Assembly (NCBI RefSeq): GCF_005166025.1
Contig: NZ_CP028923.1
Location: 2,234,001 to 2,298,000 of the forward strand
DNA: 64,000 nucleotides
DNA from: Mangrovivirga cuniculi
Lineage (GTDB): Bacteria; Bacteroidota; Bacteroidia; Cytophagales; Cyclobacteriaceae
Direction: 5' to 3'
In this document: positions 36,281 through 44,489 of the stretch, piece after piece
Position numbering within the stretch: position 1 is the first letter of the stretch
Layout of the letters: each line of letters starts with the position of its first letter
Notes under the pieces: generated by a model
What the model saw: the letters and a program-made list of their open reading frames with translations, nothing else
What the model was told of the DNA's origin: nothing
The model's database searches: none
Translations under genes and position numbers: made by a program

Positions 36281-37675
36281 TTATTCAACCAGAATAGGGA
36301 GGATCATTGTTATTCTTTTATTGATCTTATCCTGTTGAGGAAACTGTGGGCTATCATCAATGATTTGCTGTAGCTGTATATCGATATTTTCGTCCTTTCT
36401 ATTTTCCAACTCAGCAAAATCAAGTAACCCATCATGATTAATTGAGAAACGAATATAATACTGACCTTTTTCTTTAAATTCAATCTTATTTGTGATTTCG
36501 TTAATAAACCATGATGTAACGAGTCGGTTAATACCTTCATCATTTTTTGTCTCATCCGGAACAGGCTGTTTTTCAGAGCCGATTAATCTTGAAATGATTT
36601 TTCTGGCCATTTCTTTATCCTGATCAGTTTTAACCGGTTTTATCATGTATCTATATTCACCAGATTGGGCGATCATCGCTTGTGATTTTAAATCATAGGA
36701 AATAAAGCTTGTTGAGTCTGACGCAGGTAATATATCAATCTTAAGATCTGTGAGATTGTCTGTTGGGTTATCAACAGGTGCTTCTATAATACTTTGTTCT
36801 TTTTCTTTGATATTAAACGAAAAGCATAGAAATAAAACAGATAAAATAACCCATGTCCACTTTAGTTTTGGAGCCTCACTTTCCAGGCCACTGTATTTCA
36901 TCATTTCAACCCTTTTGAGGGTTTTATTTTTAGCGAAGAAATTGGCAATAGGAACCCCGATTTTTATTAGGAGCTGCTTTACTATCAATGCACCATAAGC
37001 TTCTTTATTTCCTCCTTGATTTTTTAAAACCATACTATCAGCGATGTATTCCTGGATAGATTCTAATGCGTTTTTCTGCCAGTAGATGAAGGGAGAAAAC
37101 CATAAGATGGCCGAGGCAATTCGATGAATCAATAAATCAATACTATGTCTGTCTTTTATATGATAGTATTCATGGAGTAAAATTTCCTCTTTTTCCTTTT
37201 TCTTATATTGTTGGGAGTTATCGAAATAGATGGTATTGATGAATGAGAAGGTCGGAAGCTTGCCTTCTGTTTCTTTGGTCTTGATACCTTTAAAACTAAG
37301 GGAGTAATTTAAATTTCTCGCTGAGGAATACAGTCTTAATAATTGTGTTGTAAGGAATATTAAACTAATAATTACACCAATAATGAATAATGTAAACAGC
37401 GAAGTGGTGATCATTTCGGTTGTGGTAAAAAGCTCTCCATTTTCCCCTGAAAGAAAATAATAAAGGGTTTTCTGATCACTGATTTTTGGGATAGAAGTGT
37501 AAAAATAAACAGGAATAGAAACAAGAGGAATAAGAAATGAAGCCAAAAGTGTGCCTGTCAGGTACAAGCGCAATTTTTGAAAATAGATTTCTGCTGCCAG
37601 GAAGATTCTGTAAAATAAATAGAATATCGCCTGACAAATGGAGACCTCGAATACATAAAGTAATATTTCATTCAT
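36281..37675 (-). CDS. BlaR1-type M56 metallopeptidase sensor
   Basis: The 464-residue protein has about four membrane helices. A cytoplasmic-side M56 peptidase domain carries the zinc motif HEYYH (about 169-173) in EILLHEYYHIKDRHSIDLL. The C-terminal region after about residue 300 resembles a TonB-type C-terminal domain (YYIRFSINHDGLLDFAELENR) rather than a penicillin-binding sensor. M56 proteins act with BlaI-family repressors, which they cleave or inactivate on signal. The gene overlaps the blaI-like gene by 4 bp, confirming the pair. The signal is unknown. Confidence 0.9.
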   Translation of the reverse strand: MNEILLYVFEVSICQAIFYLFYRIFLAAEIYFQKLRLYLTGTLLASFLIPLVSIPVYFYTSIPKISDQKTLYYFLSGENGELFTTTEMITTSLFTLFIIGVIISLIFLTTQLLRLYSSARNLNYSLSFKGIKTKETEGKLPTFSFINTIYFDNSQQYKKKEKEEILLHEYYHIKDRHSIDLLIHRIASAILWFSPFIYWQKNALESIQEYIADSMVLKNQGGNKEAYGALIVKQLLIKIGVPIANFFAKNKTLKRVEMMKYSGLESEAPKLKWTWVILSVLFLCFSFNIKEKEQSIIEAPVDNPTDNLTDLKIDILPASDSTSFISYDLKSQAMIAQSGEYRYMIKPVKTDQDKEMARKIISRLIGSEKQPVPDETKNDEGINRLVTSWFINEITNKIEFKEKGQYYIRFSINHDGLLDFAELENRKDENIDIQLQQIIDDSPQFPQQDKINKRITMILPILVE

Positions 37676-38067
37676 TCTTCTTTATCCAGGTCCTTCTTCA
37701 CCATTTTCATCATTTTATCCAACTCACCTGCATCAACATTATTTTCTTTAGCAAAGAAAGAAACCAGGTTTTGAAATGATCCTTTGAAATACTTTCCAAT
37801 AAAATTCTGGAGGAATTCATTACTGTAGGTTTCTTTGTCAATTATCGGGTAATATTCATGAGTTTTACCATATGCTTTATAACCCACAAAACCTTTCTTT
37901 TCAAGAATTCTGACTATTGTGGATACAGTATTGTAAGCAGGTTTCGGTTCGGGTATTTTATCAAGTATATCCTTGACGAAACCCTTTTCCATGTCCCATA
38001 ATATCTGCATTACCTGTTCTTCTGCTTTGGTAAGAACTTTTGAATCATCTTTATTTACTATTCCCAT
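37672..38067 (-). CDS. BlaI/MecI/CopY-family repressor
   Basis: The 131-residue protein has a winged helix-turn-helix (LTKAEEQVMQILWDMEKGFVKDIL, then AYNTVSTIVRILEKKGFVGYKAYGKTHEYYPII) and a C-terminal dimerisation helix, the pattern of the BlaI/MecI family. It should repress its own operon until the M56 partner inactivates it. Two 18-bp dyads just upstream of its start (38080-38117) are the likely operator. It starts the two-gene operon and overlaps the M56 gene by 4 bp. Confidence 0.94.
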   Translation of the reverse strand: MGIVNKDDSKVLTKAEEQVMQILWDMEKGFVKDILDKIPEPKPAYNTVSTIVRILEKKGFVGYKAYGKTHEYYPIIDKETYSNEFLQNFIGKYFKGSFQNLVSFFAKENNVDAGELDKMMKMVKKDLDKEE

Positions 38068-38079
38068 AACTCAAAAATA

Positions 38080-38117
38080 AAACTATTGTGTTAGTTTTCA
38101 AACTATTGTGTTAGTTT
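38080..38117. promoter_or_regulatory. double operator upstream of the BlaI-family gene
   Basis: AAACTATTGTGTTAGTTT occurs twice, at 38080-38097 and 38100-38117. Each copy has perfect 6-bp arms AAACTA/TAGTTT around a 6-base centre. The centres are 20 bp apart, about two helical turns, so two repressor dimers could bind the same DNA face. The second copy overlaps the stop codon of the upstream DUF4159 gene. Confidence 0.7.
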
Positions 38118-38772
38118 ATTGAGAAAGGAAGATATAGCTTATAATATTAGCTCCCATCTGAAGAGCCTTTAGTCTTACGCTTTCCGGGTCACCATGTATC
38201 GAAGGATCTTCCCAGCCATTTCCCAGGTCCGATTCGTATGAATAAAATATTACCAGTCGGCCTTCATGGAAAATGCCCAGACCCTGAGCTGGTTTTCCAT
38301 CGTGTTCATGAATTTTAGGAAGGCCTTCAAAGTCAAATTTCTGATGGTAAATTGGATGATTAAAAGGGATTTCTACAAGTTCTTTATCAGGAAAAACCTT
38401 TTTTAACTCAAGCCTGATGAATTGATCCAAGCCATAATTGTCGTCAATATGTAAAAAGCCTCCGGAAGTTAAATAAAGACGTAGATTTTCGGCGTCAGTG
38501 TCACTAAAGACCACATTTCCATGTCCGGTCATATATAGATATGGGTATTCAAAAATAGATTTGCTTCCAACTTCGACATAATCATAATTCGGATTTAAAG
38601 AAGTGCCTAAATACCTGTTGCAAAATATAGACAGGTTTTTAAGTCCGGTTTTATTTGCATACCAGTCACCACCACCATTGTATTCAAGCTGAGCAAGTTT
38701 AAGTTGAGCACTGGCTACATTAATGGAAAAAGCCGTAAGCAGAAAAAATAAGCTAATTTTTAAGACCTTCAT
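38116..38772 (-). CDS. DUF4159 exported protein
   Basis: I start the protein at ATG 38772 (MKVLKISLFFLLTAFS), because this gives a clean signal peptide ending near ASAQ; an upstream ATG at 38814 would add 14 unlikely residues. The 218-residue product is a DUF4159 domain: LAQLEYNGGGDWYANKTGL, YLYMTGHGNVVFSD, LRLYLTSGGFLHIDDNYG and FNHPIYH. These proteins have a glutamine-amidotransferase-like fold and are common near MoxR/BatA-type clusters, but their role is unproven. It is upstream of the blaI-like gene on the same strand, yet the operator between them implies separate transcription. Confidence 0.87.
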   Translation of the reverse strand: MKVLKISLFFLLTAFSINVASAQLKLAQLEYNGGGDWYANKTGLKNLSIFCNRYLGTSLNPNYDYVEVGSKSIFEYPYLYMTGHGNVVFSDTDAENLRLYLTSGGFLHIDDNYGLDQFIRLELKKVFPDKELVEIPFNHPIYHQKFDFEGLPKIHEHDGKPAQGLGIFHEGRLVIFYSYESDLGNGWEDPSIHGDPESVRLKALQMGANIISYIFLSQ

Positions 38773-38970
38773 AGTAATCAAATCTAATAAAAGCTGAGAG
38801 AATATTTTAGCCAATCTGCATAATTATGATTTAAGTCATGGTTGCTATTGATTGTTTTGCTTTATGTATTAATCATAAAATATTTATTATATGATATAAA
38901 TTTTAATTATTTTGAAAATAGTGATGTAAGAATTACCATTTTTAAAATAATTGGTTTGCTATTTTGAGTT

Positions 38971-38991
38971 TGTAAAGGGTTTGTCTTTACA
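38971..38991. repeat. inverted repeat upstream of pntA
   Basis: TGTAAAG (38971-38977) and CTTTACA (38985-38991) are perfect inverted arms around GGTTTGT. There is no T tail, so it is more likely an operator or RNA hairpin in the pntA leader than a terminator. The start at 39048 is 56 bases downstream. Confidence 0.4.
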
Positions 38992-39047
38992 TTGGTTAAA
39001 ATTCTTTCATTATTTGTTATTGCTCATAAACAAAATAATATTCTAGT

Positions 39048-40157
39048 ATGATAATCGGAGCTATTAAGCAGCCTGGTGAAAGCAGGGTACCAATAATGCC
39101 CGGAATAATTTCAGGCTTTAAAAAACTAGGTCTTAATGTCTCGGTGGAATCGGGTGCCGGTGATGGTGCCTTTGTTTCAGATGAACAATATAAGGAAGCT
39201 GGGGCAGACGTCCTTAGCAGGGAGGAGTTACTGAAAAGTGTAGATATATTGCTCGCGATTGTTCCTCCCGAGGCTGAAGACTATGGGTTAATGAAAAAAG
39301 GTGCAATAATTATGTCATCTTATGAACCATTTTCTCCCGACCAGAATTATGTTTCAGTAGTAGAGGAATTCCCAGTCCATGCATTGTCTCTCGATATGGT
39401 TCCAAGGACCTCGAGAGCTCAATCTATGGATATTCTTTCATCGATGTCTTCTCTTGCAGGATACAAATCCGTAATCAAAGCAGCTGAACATTTACCAAAA
39501 TATTTTCCGATGCTGACTACAGCAGCCGGAACAGTGGCTCCGGCAAAGGTATTGGTATTAGGTGCAGGTGTTGCCGGACTTCAGGCAATAGCTACAGCAA
39601 AAAGACTTGGAGCTGTGGTTGAGGCATTTGATCTGAGAGAAGCAGCAAAAGAAGAAGTAGAAAGTCTGGGTGCTAAATTTGTTGTTGTTGAAGGGGCGAA
39701 AGATGATAAGGAAGCCGGAGGGTATGCTGTTGATCAATCAGAAGAATTTAAAAAGAAACAAGCACAGGTTATTGCTGATCATGCTGCTAAATCTGATGTA
39801 GTAATTACCACTGCTTTGCTCAGAGGGAAAAAGGCACCTATTCTAATACCAACCACTACCTTAGAACGGATGAAAAGTGGTTCGGTAGTAGTCGATCTTG
39901 CCTCCTCATCCGGAGGAAACTGTGAGTTGACTGTCGATAATGAAGTCGTAAACGAAAAAGGCGTTACGATAATTGGTGCTGGAAATTTATCGGCTGAGCT
40001 TTCCGTTCACGCCTCAGAGCTTTACGCTAAAAACATATTAAATCTGCTAAAATTATTTGTGTCTGAAGGAGAGACCGATCTTAAGGTCGATGATGATATC
40101 ATTCAGGCTATAAAAATCAAAAAAGAAGAATCATGGATGCAATCATCAGTTGGATAG
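39048..40157 (+). CDS. pntA: NAD(P) transhydrogenase subunit alpha, part 1 (NAD domain)
   Basis: This is the soluble dI domain that binds NAD(H) in the proton-driven transhydrogenase. The 369 residues include SMSSLAGYKSVIKAAEHLPKYFPM, the Rossmann segment LGAGVAGLQAIATAKRLGAVVEAFDLR (about 169-195) and VVDLASSSGGNCELT. In this three-gene form the membrane part of PntA is a separate gene that overlaps by 25 bp. The enzyme transfers hydride from NADH to NADP, driven by the proton gradient, and so supplies NADPH. Confidence 0.95.
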   Translation: MIIGAIKQPGESRVPIMPGIISGFKKLGLNVSVESGAGDGAFVSDEQYKEAGADVLSREELLKSVDILLAIVPPEAEDYGLMKKGAIIMSSYEPFSPDQNYVSVVEEFPVHALSLDMVPRTSRAQSMDILSSMSSLAGYKSVIKAAEHLPKYFPMLTTAAGTVAPAKVLVLGAGVAGLQAIATAKRLGAVVEAFDLREAAKEEVESLGAKFVVVEGAKDDKEAGGYAVDQSEEFKKKQAQVIADHAAKSDVVITTALLRGKKAPILIPTTTLERMKSGSVVVDLASSSGGNCELTVDNEVVNEKGVTIIGAGNLSAELSVHASELYAKNILNLLKLFVSEGETDLKVDDDIIQAIKIKKEESWMQSSVG

Positions 40158-40447
40158 GAGAAAACATCCTTTTCATATACTTATTAATTTTCGCTATTTA
40201 TCTCGGTACGGAGATTATTGGGAAAGTACCCGTGGTGCTTCATACCCCATTAATGTCAGGTGCTAATGCGATTTCAGGAGTAGTGGTAATAGGAGGAATC
40301 ATTTTAGTAAGATTAACTCCTTCCGATGATTATTTCGGACTGCTTATCGGCTTTTTAGGAATCACCTTTGCTACGATCAATGTTGCAGGTGGATTTGCTG
40401 TGACTCAACGTATGTTGTCCATGTTTAATAAGAAAAAGAAATCATGA
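40133..40447 (+). CDS. pntA2: NAD(P) transhydrogenase subunit alpha, part 2 (membrane)
   Basis: The 104-residue protein is the dIIa membrane part, with about three helices (about 8-25, 45-63 and 70-90) and the family segment YLGTEIIGKVPVVLHTPLMSGANAISGVVVIG. It overlaps pntA part 1 by 25 bp and the next gene pntB by 4 bp, so the three are one translationally coupled operon. The C-terminus FNKKKKS is a typical basic end on the cytoplasmic side. Confidence 0.93.
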   Translation: MDAIISWIGENILFIYLLIFAIYLGTEIIGKVPVVLHTPLMSGANAISGVVVIGGIILVRLTPSDDYFGLLIGFLGITFATINVAGGFAVTQRMLSMFNKKKKS

Positions 40448-41841
40448 TATATTCTTCTATTACTGATCTATGCTATCTTATTAGTACGGTATTTTTTATT
40501 ATCGGTTTAAAGAGATTAAGTAGTCCTAAAACTGCCACCAAAGGAAATGCCCTTGCGGCCACCGGTATGATTTTGGGTATTCTTACAGCACTATTTGGTG
40601 CCTTAGGTGGCGAACCTGTAAATAATTATGGGGTTATAGCCGTCGCGCTTGCTTTAGGAATTACAATAGGACTAATTGCTGCAAAAAAGGTTGAGATGAC
40701 TGCTATGCCTGAGCTTGTTTCACTTTTCAATGGTTTTGGAGGGGCAGGTACTCTGGCTTTGGCAGTTGTTGAATTGGTTGGTTATTTATCAGGAGTAGAG
40801 GCTTCATTCGGAGTATTGCTTACAGTTTTATCGGCATTATTTATTGGAGCTGTATCATTTACCGGATCATTAGTTGCATTTGGAAAACTTAAGGGGATAT
40901 GGAATGAGAAACTAAAGTTACCCTTTTCAGCGTACATTAATGTTTTATTGCTATTGATTGTCATGATCGCTTTGATCTATTATTCGATTAATCCATCAGC
41001 AATAAGTCTCGGATTTGTACTCGGCCTGATCTTTTTGAGTCTTTTTTACGGATTTAGTTTTGTATCACCAATAGGTGGGGGAGACATGCCTGTTGTAATT
41101 GCATTCTTAAACAGTTTGACAGGTATTGGAGCCGCTTTGGCAGGAATAGTATATACGAATAATGTTATGCTGTTTGGAGGTATTTTGGTGGGTGCATCAG
41201 GTATAATTCTAACAGTATTGATGTGTAATGCAATGAACAGGTCACTTGCACAGGTTTTAGTAGGTAACTTCGGTGGTACTTCCTCATCTTCTTCAGATGA
41301 TGGTGATAAAGTAGTAAAAGAAGTAACAATGTCTGACCTTGCTGTTCAGCTTAAATATGCTAAGCGAGTTTTAGTAGTACCTGGTTATGGACTTGCTGTA
41401 GCCCAGGCGCAACATGTGTGCAGAGAGCTTGAAGTTCTCCTTGAAGATGAAGGGGTAGAAGTGAAGTATGCTATTCATCCCGTTGCCGGAAGGATGCCAG
41501 GTCATATGAATGTTTTACTAGCAGAGTCTGATGTTCCATATGAAAAACTTCTGGACCTCGATGATGCCAATAAATCATTAGAAGGGGCAGATGTTGTACT
41601 GGTTATCGGAGCCAATGATGTGGTCAATCCGGCAGCAAAAACTGACTCCGGAAGCCCGATTTATGGGATGCCGATATTAGAAGTAGAAAATGCTCATCAG
41701 GTTGTAGTATTCAAACGTAGTATGAATCCCGGATATGCAGGAGTTCAAAATGAACTTTTCTTTAAAGATAAAACCAAGATGTTATTTGGCGATGCTAAAC
41801 AATCTCTTTCTGGTTTGGTAAAAGAACTGGCAGAGGTATAA
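40444..41841 (+). CDS. pntB: NAD(P) transhydrogenase subunit beta
   Basis: PntB contains the dIIb membrane domain (about nine helices, residues 1-265) and the NADP-binding dIII domain. The dIII motifs are clear: VPGYGLAVAQAQHVCRELE, IHPVAGRMPGHMNVLLAE, VIGANDVVNPAAK and KRSMNPGYAGVQNELFF. The linker between the domains is a Ser/Asp run (SSSSSDDGDK). The 465 residues are of the usual length. The terminator at 41877-41913 ends the operon. Confidence 0.97.
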   Translation: MIYSSITDLCYLISTVFFIIGLKRLSSPKTATKGNALAATGMILGILTALFGALGGEPVNNYGVIAVALALGITIGLIAAKKVEMTAMPELVSLFNGFGGAGTLALAVVELVGYLSGVEASFGVLLTVLSALFIGAVSFTGSLVAFGKLKGIWNEKLKLPFSAYINVLLLLIVMIALIYYSINPSAISLGFVLGLIFLSLFYGFSFVSPIGGGDMPVVIAFLNSLTGIGAALAGIVYTNNVMLFGGILVGASGIILTVLMCNAMNRSLAQVLVGNFGGTSSSSSDDGDKVVKEVTMSDLAVQLKYAKRVLVVPGYGLAVAQAQHVCRELEVLLEDEGVEVKYAIHPVAGRMPGHMNVLLAESDVPYEKLLDLDDANKSLEGADVVLVIGANDVVNPAAKTDSGSPIYGMPILEVENAHQVVVFKRSMNPGYAGVQNELFFKDKTKMLFGDAKQSLSGLVKELAEV

Positions 41842-41876
41842 AGACAATCCTAATAGATTAATACAGTTGTGAATCT

Positions 41877-41913
41877 GATGGCGAATAACTATTGTTGTTC
41901 GCCATCTTTTTTT
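41877..41913 (+). terminator. terminator of the pnt operon
   Basis: GATGGCGAA (41877-41885) pairs with TTCGCCATC (41898-41906), followed by seven T residues. The hairpin includes the stop codon of the convergent mscS-like gene, so the two 3' ends are compact. Confidence 0.8.
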
Positions 41914-42794
41914 ATTTCCAGTTCGTTTCTGAAGTTTATATCACGCTGAGGGAATGGAATCTCAATATTTTCTTCTCTGAATCTCTGGAAGATTGCATAA
42001 TAAAGTTCACTTTGTAAAAAGGCTGGCCTGTCGACATATTTTGTTGACCAGACTAAAAGAGTAAAATCAATACTACTATTTCCGTATTCTGTAAAGAGCA
42101 AAAATGGCTCGGGATTAGACAGAACATTATCATTTTTATTAGCTACTTCAAGCACTATTCTCCTTACTCTTTCCGGATCTTCCTTATAACTAACCCCTAA
42201 AGGAACTTTAATTCGTATTCTCCGGTCATTGTGAGACCAGTTGATTACCATCTTCGATATAAACTCGGAATTTGGAACGATAACAATAATGTTATCATTT
42301 GTTCGGATCGTAGTAGCACGTCCACCGATCTTAATGATATCTCCGACGATCTCACCCACTTCAACACGGTCTCCGACTTTTATTGGTTGATCAAATAAAA
42401 TGATCATACCCGAAACAATATTATCTACAATAGTTTGTAAACCAAAACCAATACCAACACCCAGGGCACCAACTACAATACCTAAAGTAGTGAAGTTTAT
42501 ACCAAATGAATTCAGAATTATCAGAGTACCGACAGTAAGAACAAATAACCTGAAGATATAGCCATAAGTTTGTCTTATGCCATATTCTATATTGTACCTG
42601 GCCATTACTTTTGTGACCAGTAATTTTCGAATCAGATTAGAAATATAAACCAGCGCGACAAAACTGAGAATGAGCGAGAGAATTGTGATCAGCGTAAACT
42701 CTGTTTTCCCCAGATTAAAAACCGGATAGGATAAAATATCTATTACAGGTTTAAAAATTTCGCCTAGTTTATCTAATATTTCCTTAAAATCCAT
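41889..42794 (-). CDS. MscS-family mechanosensitive channel
   Basis: The 301-residue protein has three to four membrane helices in the first 120 residues, ending in the pore helix with LGIVVGALGVGIGFGLQTIVDN. The MscS beta domain follows: FDQPIKVGDRVEVGEIVGDIIKIGGRATTIRTNDN and VPNSEFISKMVINWS. The C-terminal alpha/beta domain ends with IEIPFPQRDINFR, a typical end of small MscS channels. It releases solutes at low osmolarity. It is 3 bp downstream of queA on the same strand. Confidence 0.94.
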   Translation of the reverse strand: MDFKEILDKLGEIFKPVIDILSYPVFNLGKTEFTLITILSLILSFVALVYISNLIRKLLVTKVMARYNIEYGIRQTYGYIFRLFVLTVGTLIILNSFGINFTTLGIVVGALGVGIGFGLQTIVDNIVSGMIILFDQPIKVGDRVEVGEIVGDIIKIGGRATTIRTNDNIIVIVPNSEFISKMVINWSHNDRRIRIKVPLGVSYKEDPERVRRIVLEVANKNDNVLSNPEPFLLFTEYGNSSIDFTLLVWSTKYVDRPAFLQSELYYAIFQRFREENIEIPFPQRDINFRNELEIKKDGEQQ

Positions 42795-42797
42795 TCT

Positions 42798-43996
42798 TTA
42801 TTTTTTTCTCCATAGCAGGGAACTGTCCCCATAGCTAAGGAATCTGAAATTGTTATTTAAAGCATAATCATAAACTTTTTTCCAGTCTTCTCCAATAAAT
42901 GCAGCCACAAGTAATATTAAAGTTGAGTCTGGCTGGTGAAAATTGGTTATTAGAGCATCTGCAAAATGAAATTTATAGCCAGGAAAAATAAAAATTTCAG
43001 TTTCGCCATGAATAATTTTGAGATCATTGGATTCCATATATTCAAGAATCGCTTTCAGGGATTCTTCTCTAGAAGGAGTCTCCCTGTTTTCATATGCTAT
43101 TAATTTAGGGATGAAAAAATCCTTTTCTCCATTTAATAGTTTTACCCCGTACCAGTACAGACTTTCCAGGCTTCTCATGGATGTTGTTCCAACAGGTATG
43201 ATCTTTCCTTTTTATTTAATAGTGATTCGATAACCACTTTTTTGAACAAAATTTGCTCTTTATGCATAGGGTGATCTTCCGGAGTGGTAACTTTAATCGG
43301 ACTGAAAGTTCCTGCACCCACATGAAGGGTAATATATTCTTCATTGACCCTCTTATTCTTCAGATCGCTTAATACATCTTTTGTAAAGTGAAGCCCTGCT
43401 GTTGGAGCTGCCACTGCTCCATCTTTTTCCGCGTAAACTGTTTGGTATCTAGGAACATCTTCCTCGGTTGCTTCACGGTTTAAATAAGGAGGTAGAGGGA
43501 CCTGTCCCATATTTTTTACCAGGTCAGCAAATGGTGTATCACTTTTCCAATCAATGCTAACCAGTTTTTGTTCACGGTTCACCCATTTTGCATGAATTTC
43601 AATATCCTGACCATCAACATCAATAGATCTTTTCAATACCTCTTCATCTTTCCATTTTCTGGCATTTCCTACCATACATAGCCATGACACAGAGCCTGTT
43701 ATAGTCATTGCATCATCAATTACAACAGTGGGACTATAAGGCTGGAGTAGAAAAATTTCGATAATTGCACCGGTTTCTCTTCTGAAAAGTAGCCTTGCAG
43801 GAATTACTTTAGTATTATTAAAGATCAGAGTTGAATCTTGTGGAATTAGCTGTGGAATATTCTTAAATATTTCTGATTCAATTTTACCGGAATTGTAAGT
43901 AAGCAATTTAGCCTCATCGCGCTTTTGCAAGGGATGTTTTGCAATTTTTTCATCCGGTAATTCGTAAGTGTATTTAGAAAGGTCTACTGATTTCAC
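42798..43996 (-). pseudogene. queA: tRNA ribosyltransferase-isomerase QueA, with a one-base frameshift
   Basis: QueA transfers the ribosyl part of S-adenosylmethionine to preQ1 in tRNA to make epoxyqueuosine. The N-terminal 270 residues (start GTG 43996, VDLSKYTYELPDEKIAKHP) and the C-terminal part lie in two overlapping frames, 43175 and 43178 being their limits. The conserved PVGTTSMRSLES is split by the shift. The break is at a run of five A on the coding strand (43209-43213 on the plus strand); one extra A restores the reading KKGKIIPVGTTSMRSLES and a 399-residue protein, the usual length. It may be a true loss of function or a homopolymer sequencing error. The ATG 44035 upstream gives a less likely N-terminus. 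Confidence 0.85.
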
Positions 43997-44039
43997 AATT
44001 AATAATTTTATGCAAATATAAAATTGCGATAACAAAATA

Positions 44040-44477
44040 ATGAGGAAAACTATTTATTGTTTATTCTTATTGATTGTTTCTGTAGTTATAAATGCTCAAA
44101 ACGACATAGATTTTTGGGAGATACTAGGGGAAGTCAAATTTGAAACAGGATATATGGAAGGATCTGATGTTCCTTTTGATGTCCCGGTGTTTTCAGATAA
44201 ACTGAAAAGTATCGAAGGGCAGACTATTCAATTGCAGGGATATATTTTACCCGTAGAGGTTGGTTCAAGCGATCATTATATCTTATCCAAACTCCCATTT
44301 AATGTATGTTACTATTGTGGTGGAGCGGGACCCGAAACGATTATAGAAATTATTTCTGATGATAAGTTAGAAGCTTCTGACAACAGAGTGGTTATTCAGG
44401 GCAAGCTAATGCTTAACAAAAGGGATATGAATTACCATATGTATGTTTTAAAAAATGCTGAATTAATTGATCAATAA
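44040..44477 (+). CDS. DUF3299-like exported protein
   Basis: The 145-residue protein has a signal peptide ending near INAQ (residue 19). The core IQLQGYILPVEVG, then PFNVCYYCGGAGPETIIEI and the final VIQGKLMLN, resembles DUF3299, a family of small exported proteins with a conserved Cys pair of unknown function. The two cysteines in CYYC (about 91-94) may bind metal or form a disulfide. It is followed 12 bp later by the M28 peptidase gene and is probably co-transcribed with it. Confidence 0.75.
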   Translation: MRKTIYCLFLLIVSVVINAQNDIDFWEILGEVKFETGYMEGSDVPFDVPVFSDKLKSIEGQTIQLQGYILPVEVGSSDHYILSKLPFNVCYYCGGAGPETIIEIISDDKLEASDNRVVIQGKLMLNKRDMNYHMYVLKNAELIDQ

Positions 44478-44489
44478 TTATTTAATAAA

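Noticed and set aside
43201-43220. Programmed -1 frameshift in queA
   Set aside because: The site reads T AAA AAG, not the A AAA AAG type heptamer, and no stimulatory hairpin or upstream Shine-Dalgarno is evident; a base deletion or sequencing error is simpler.
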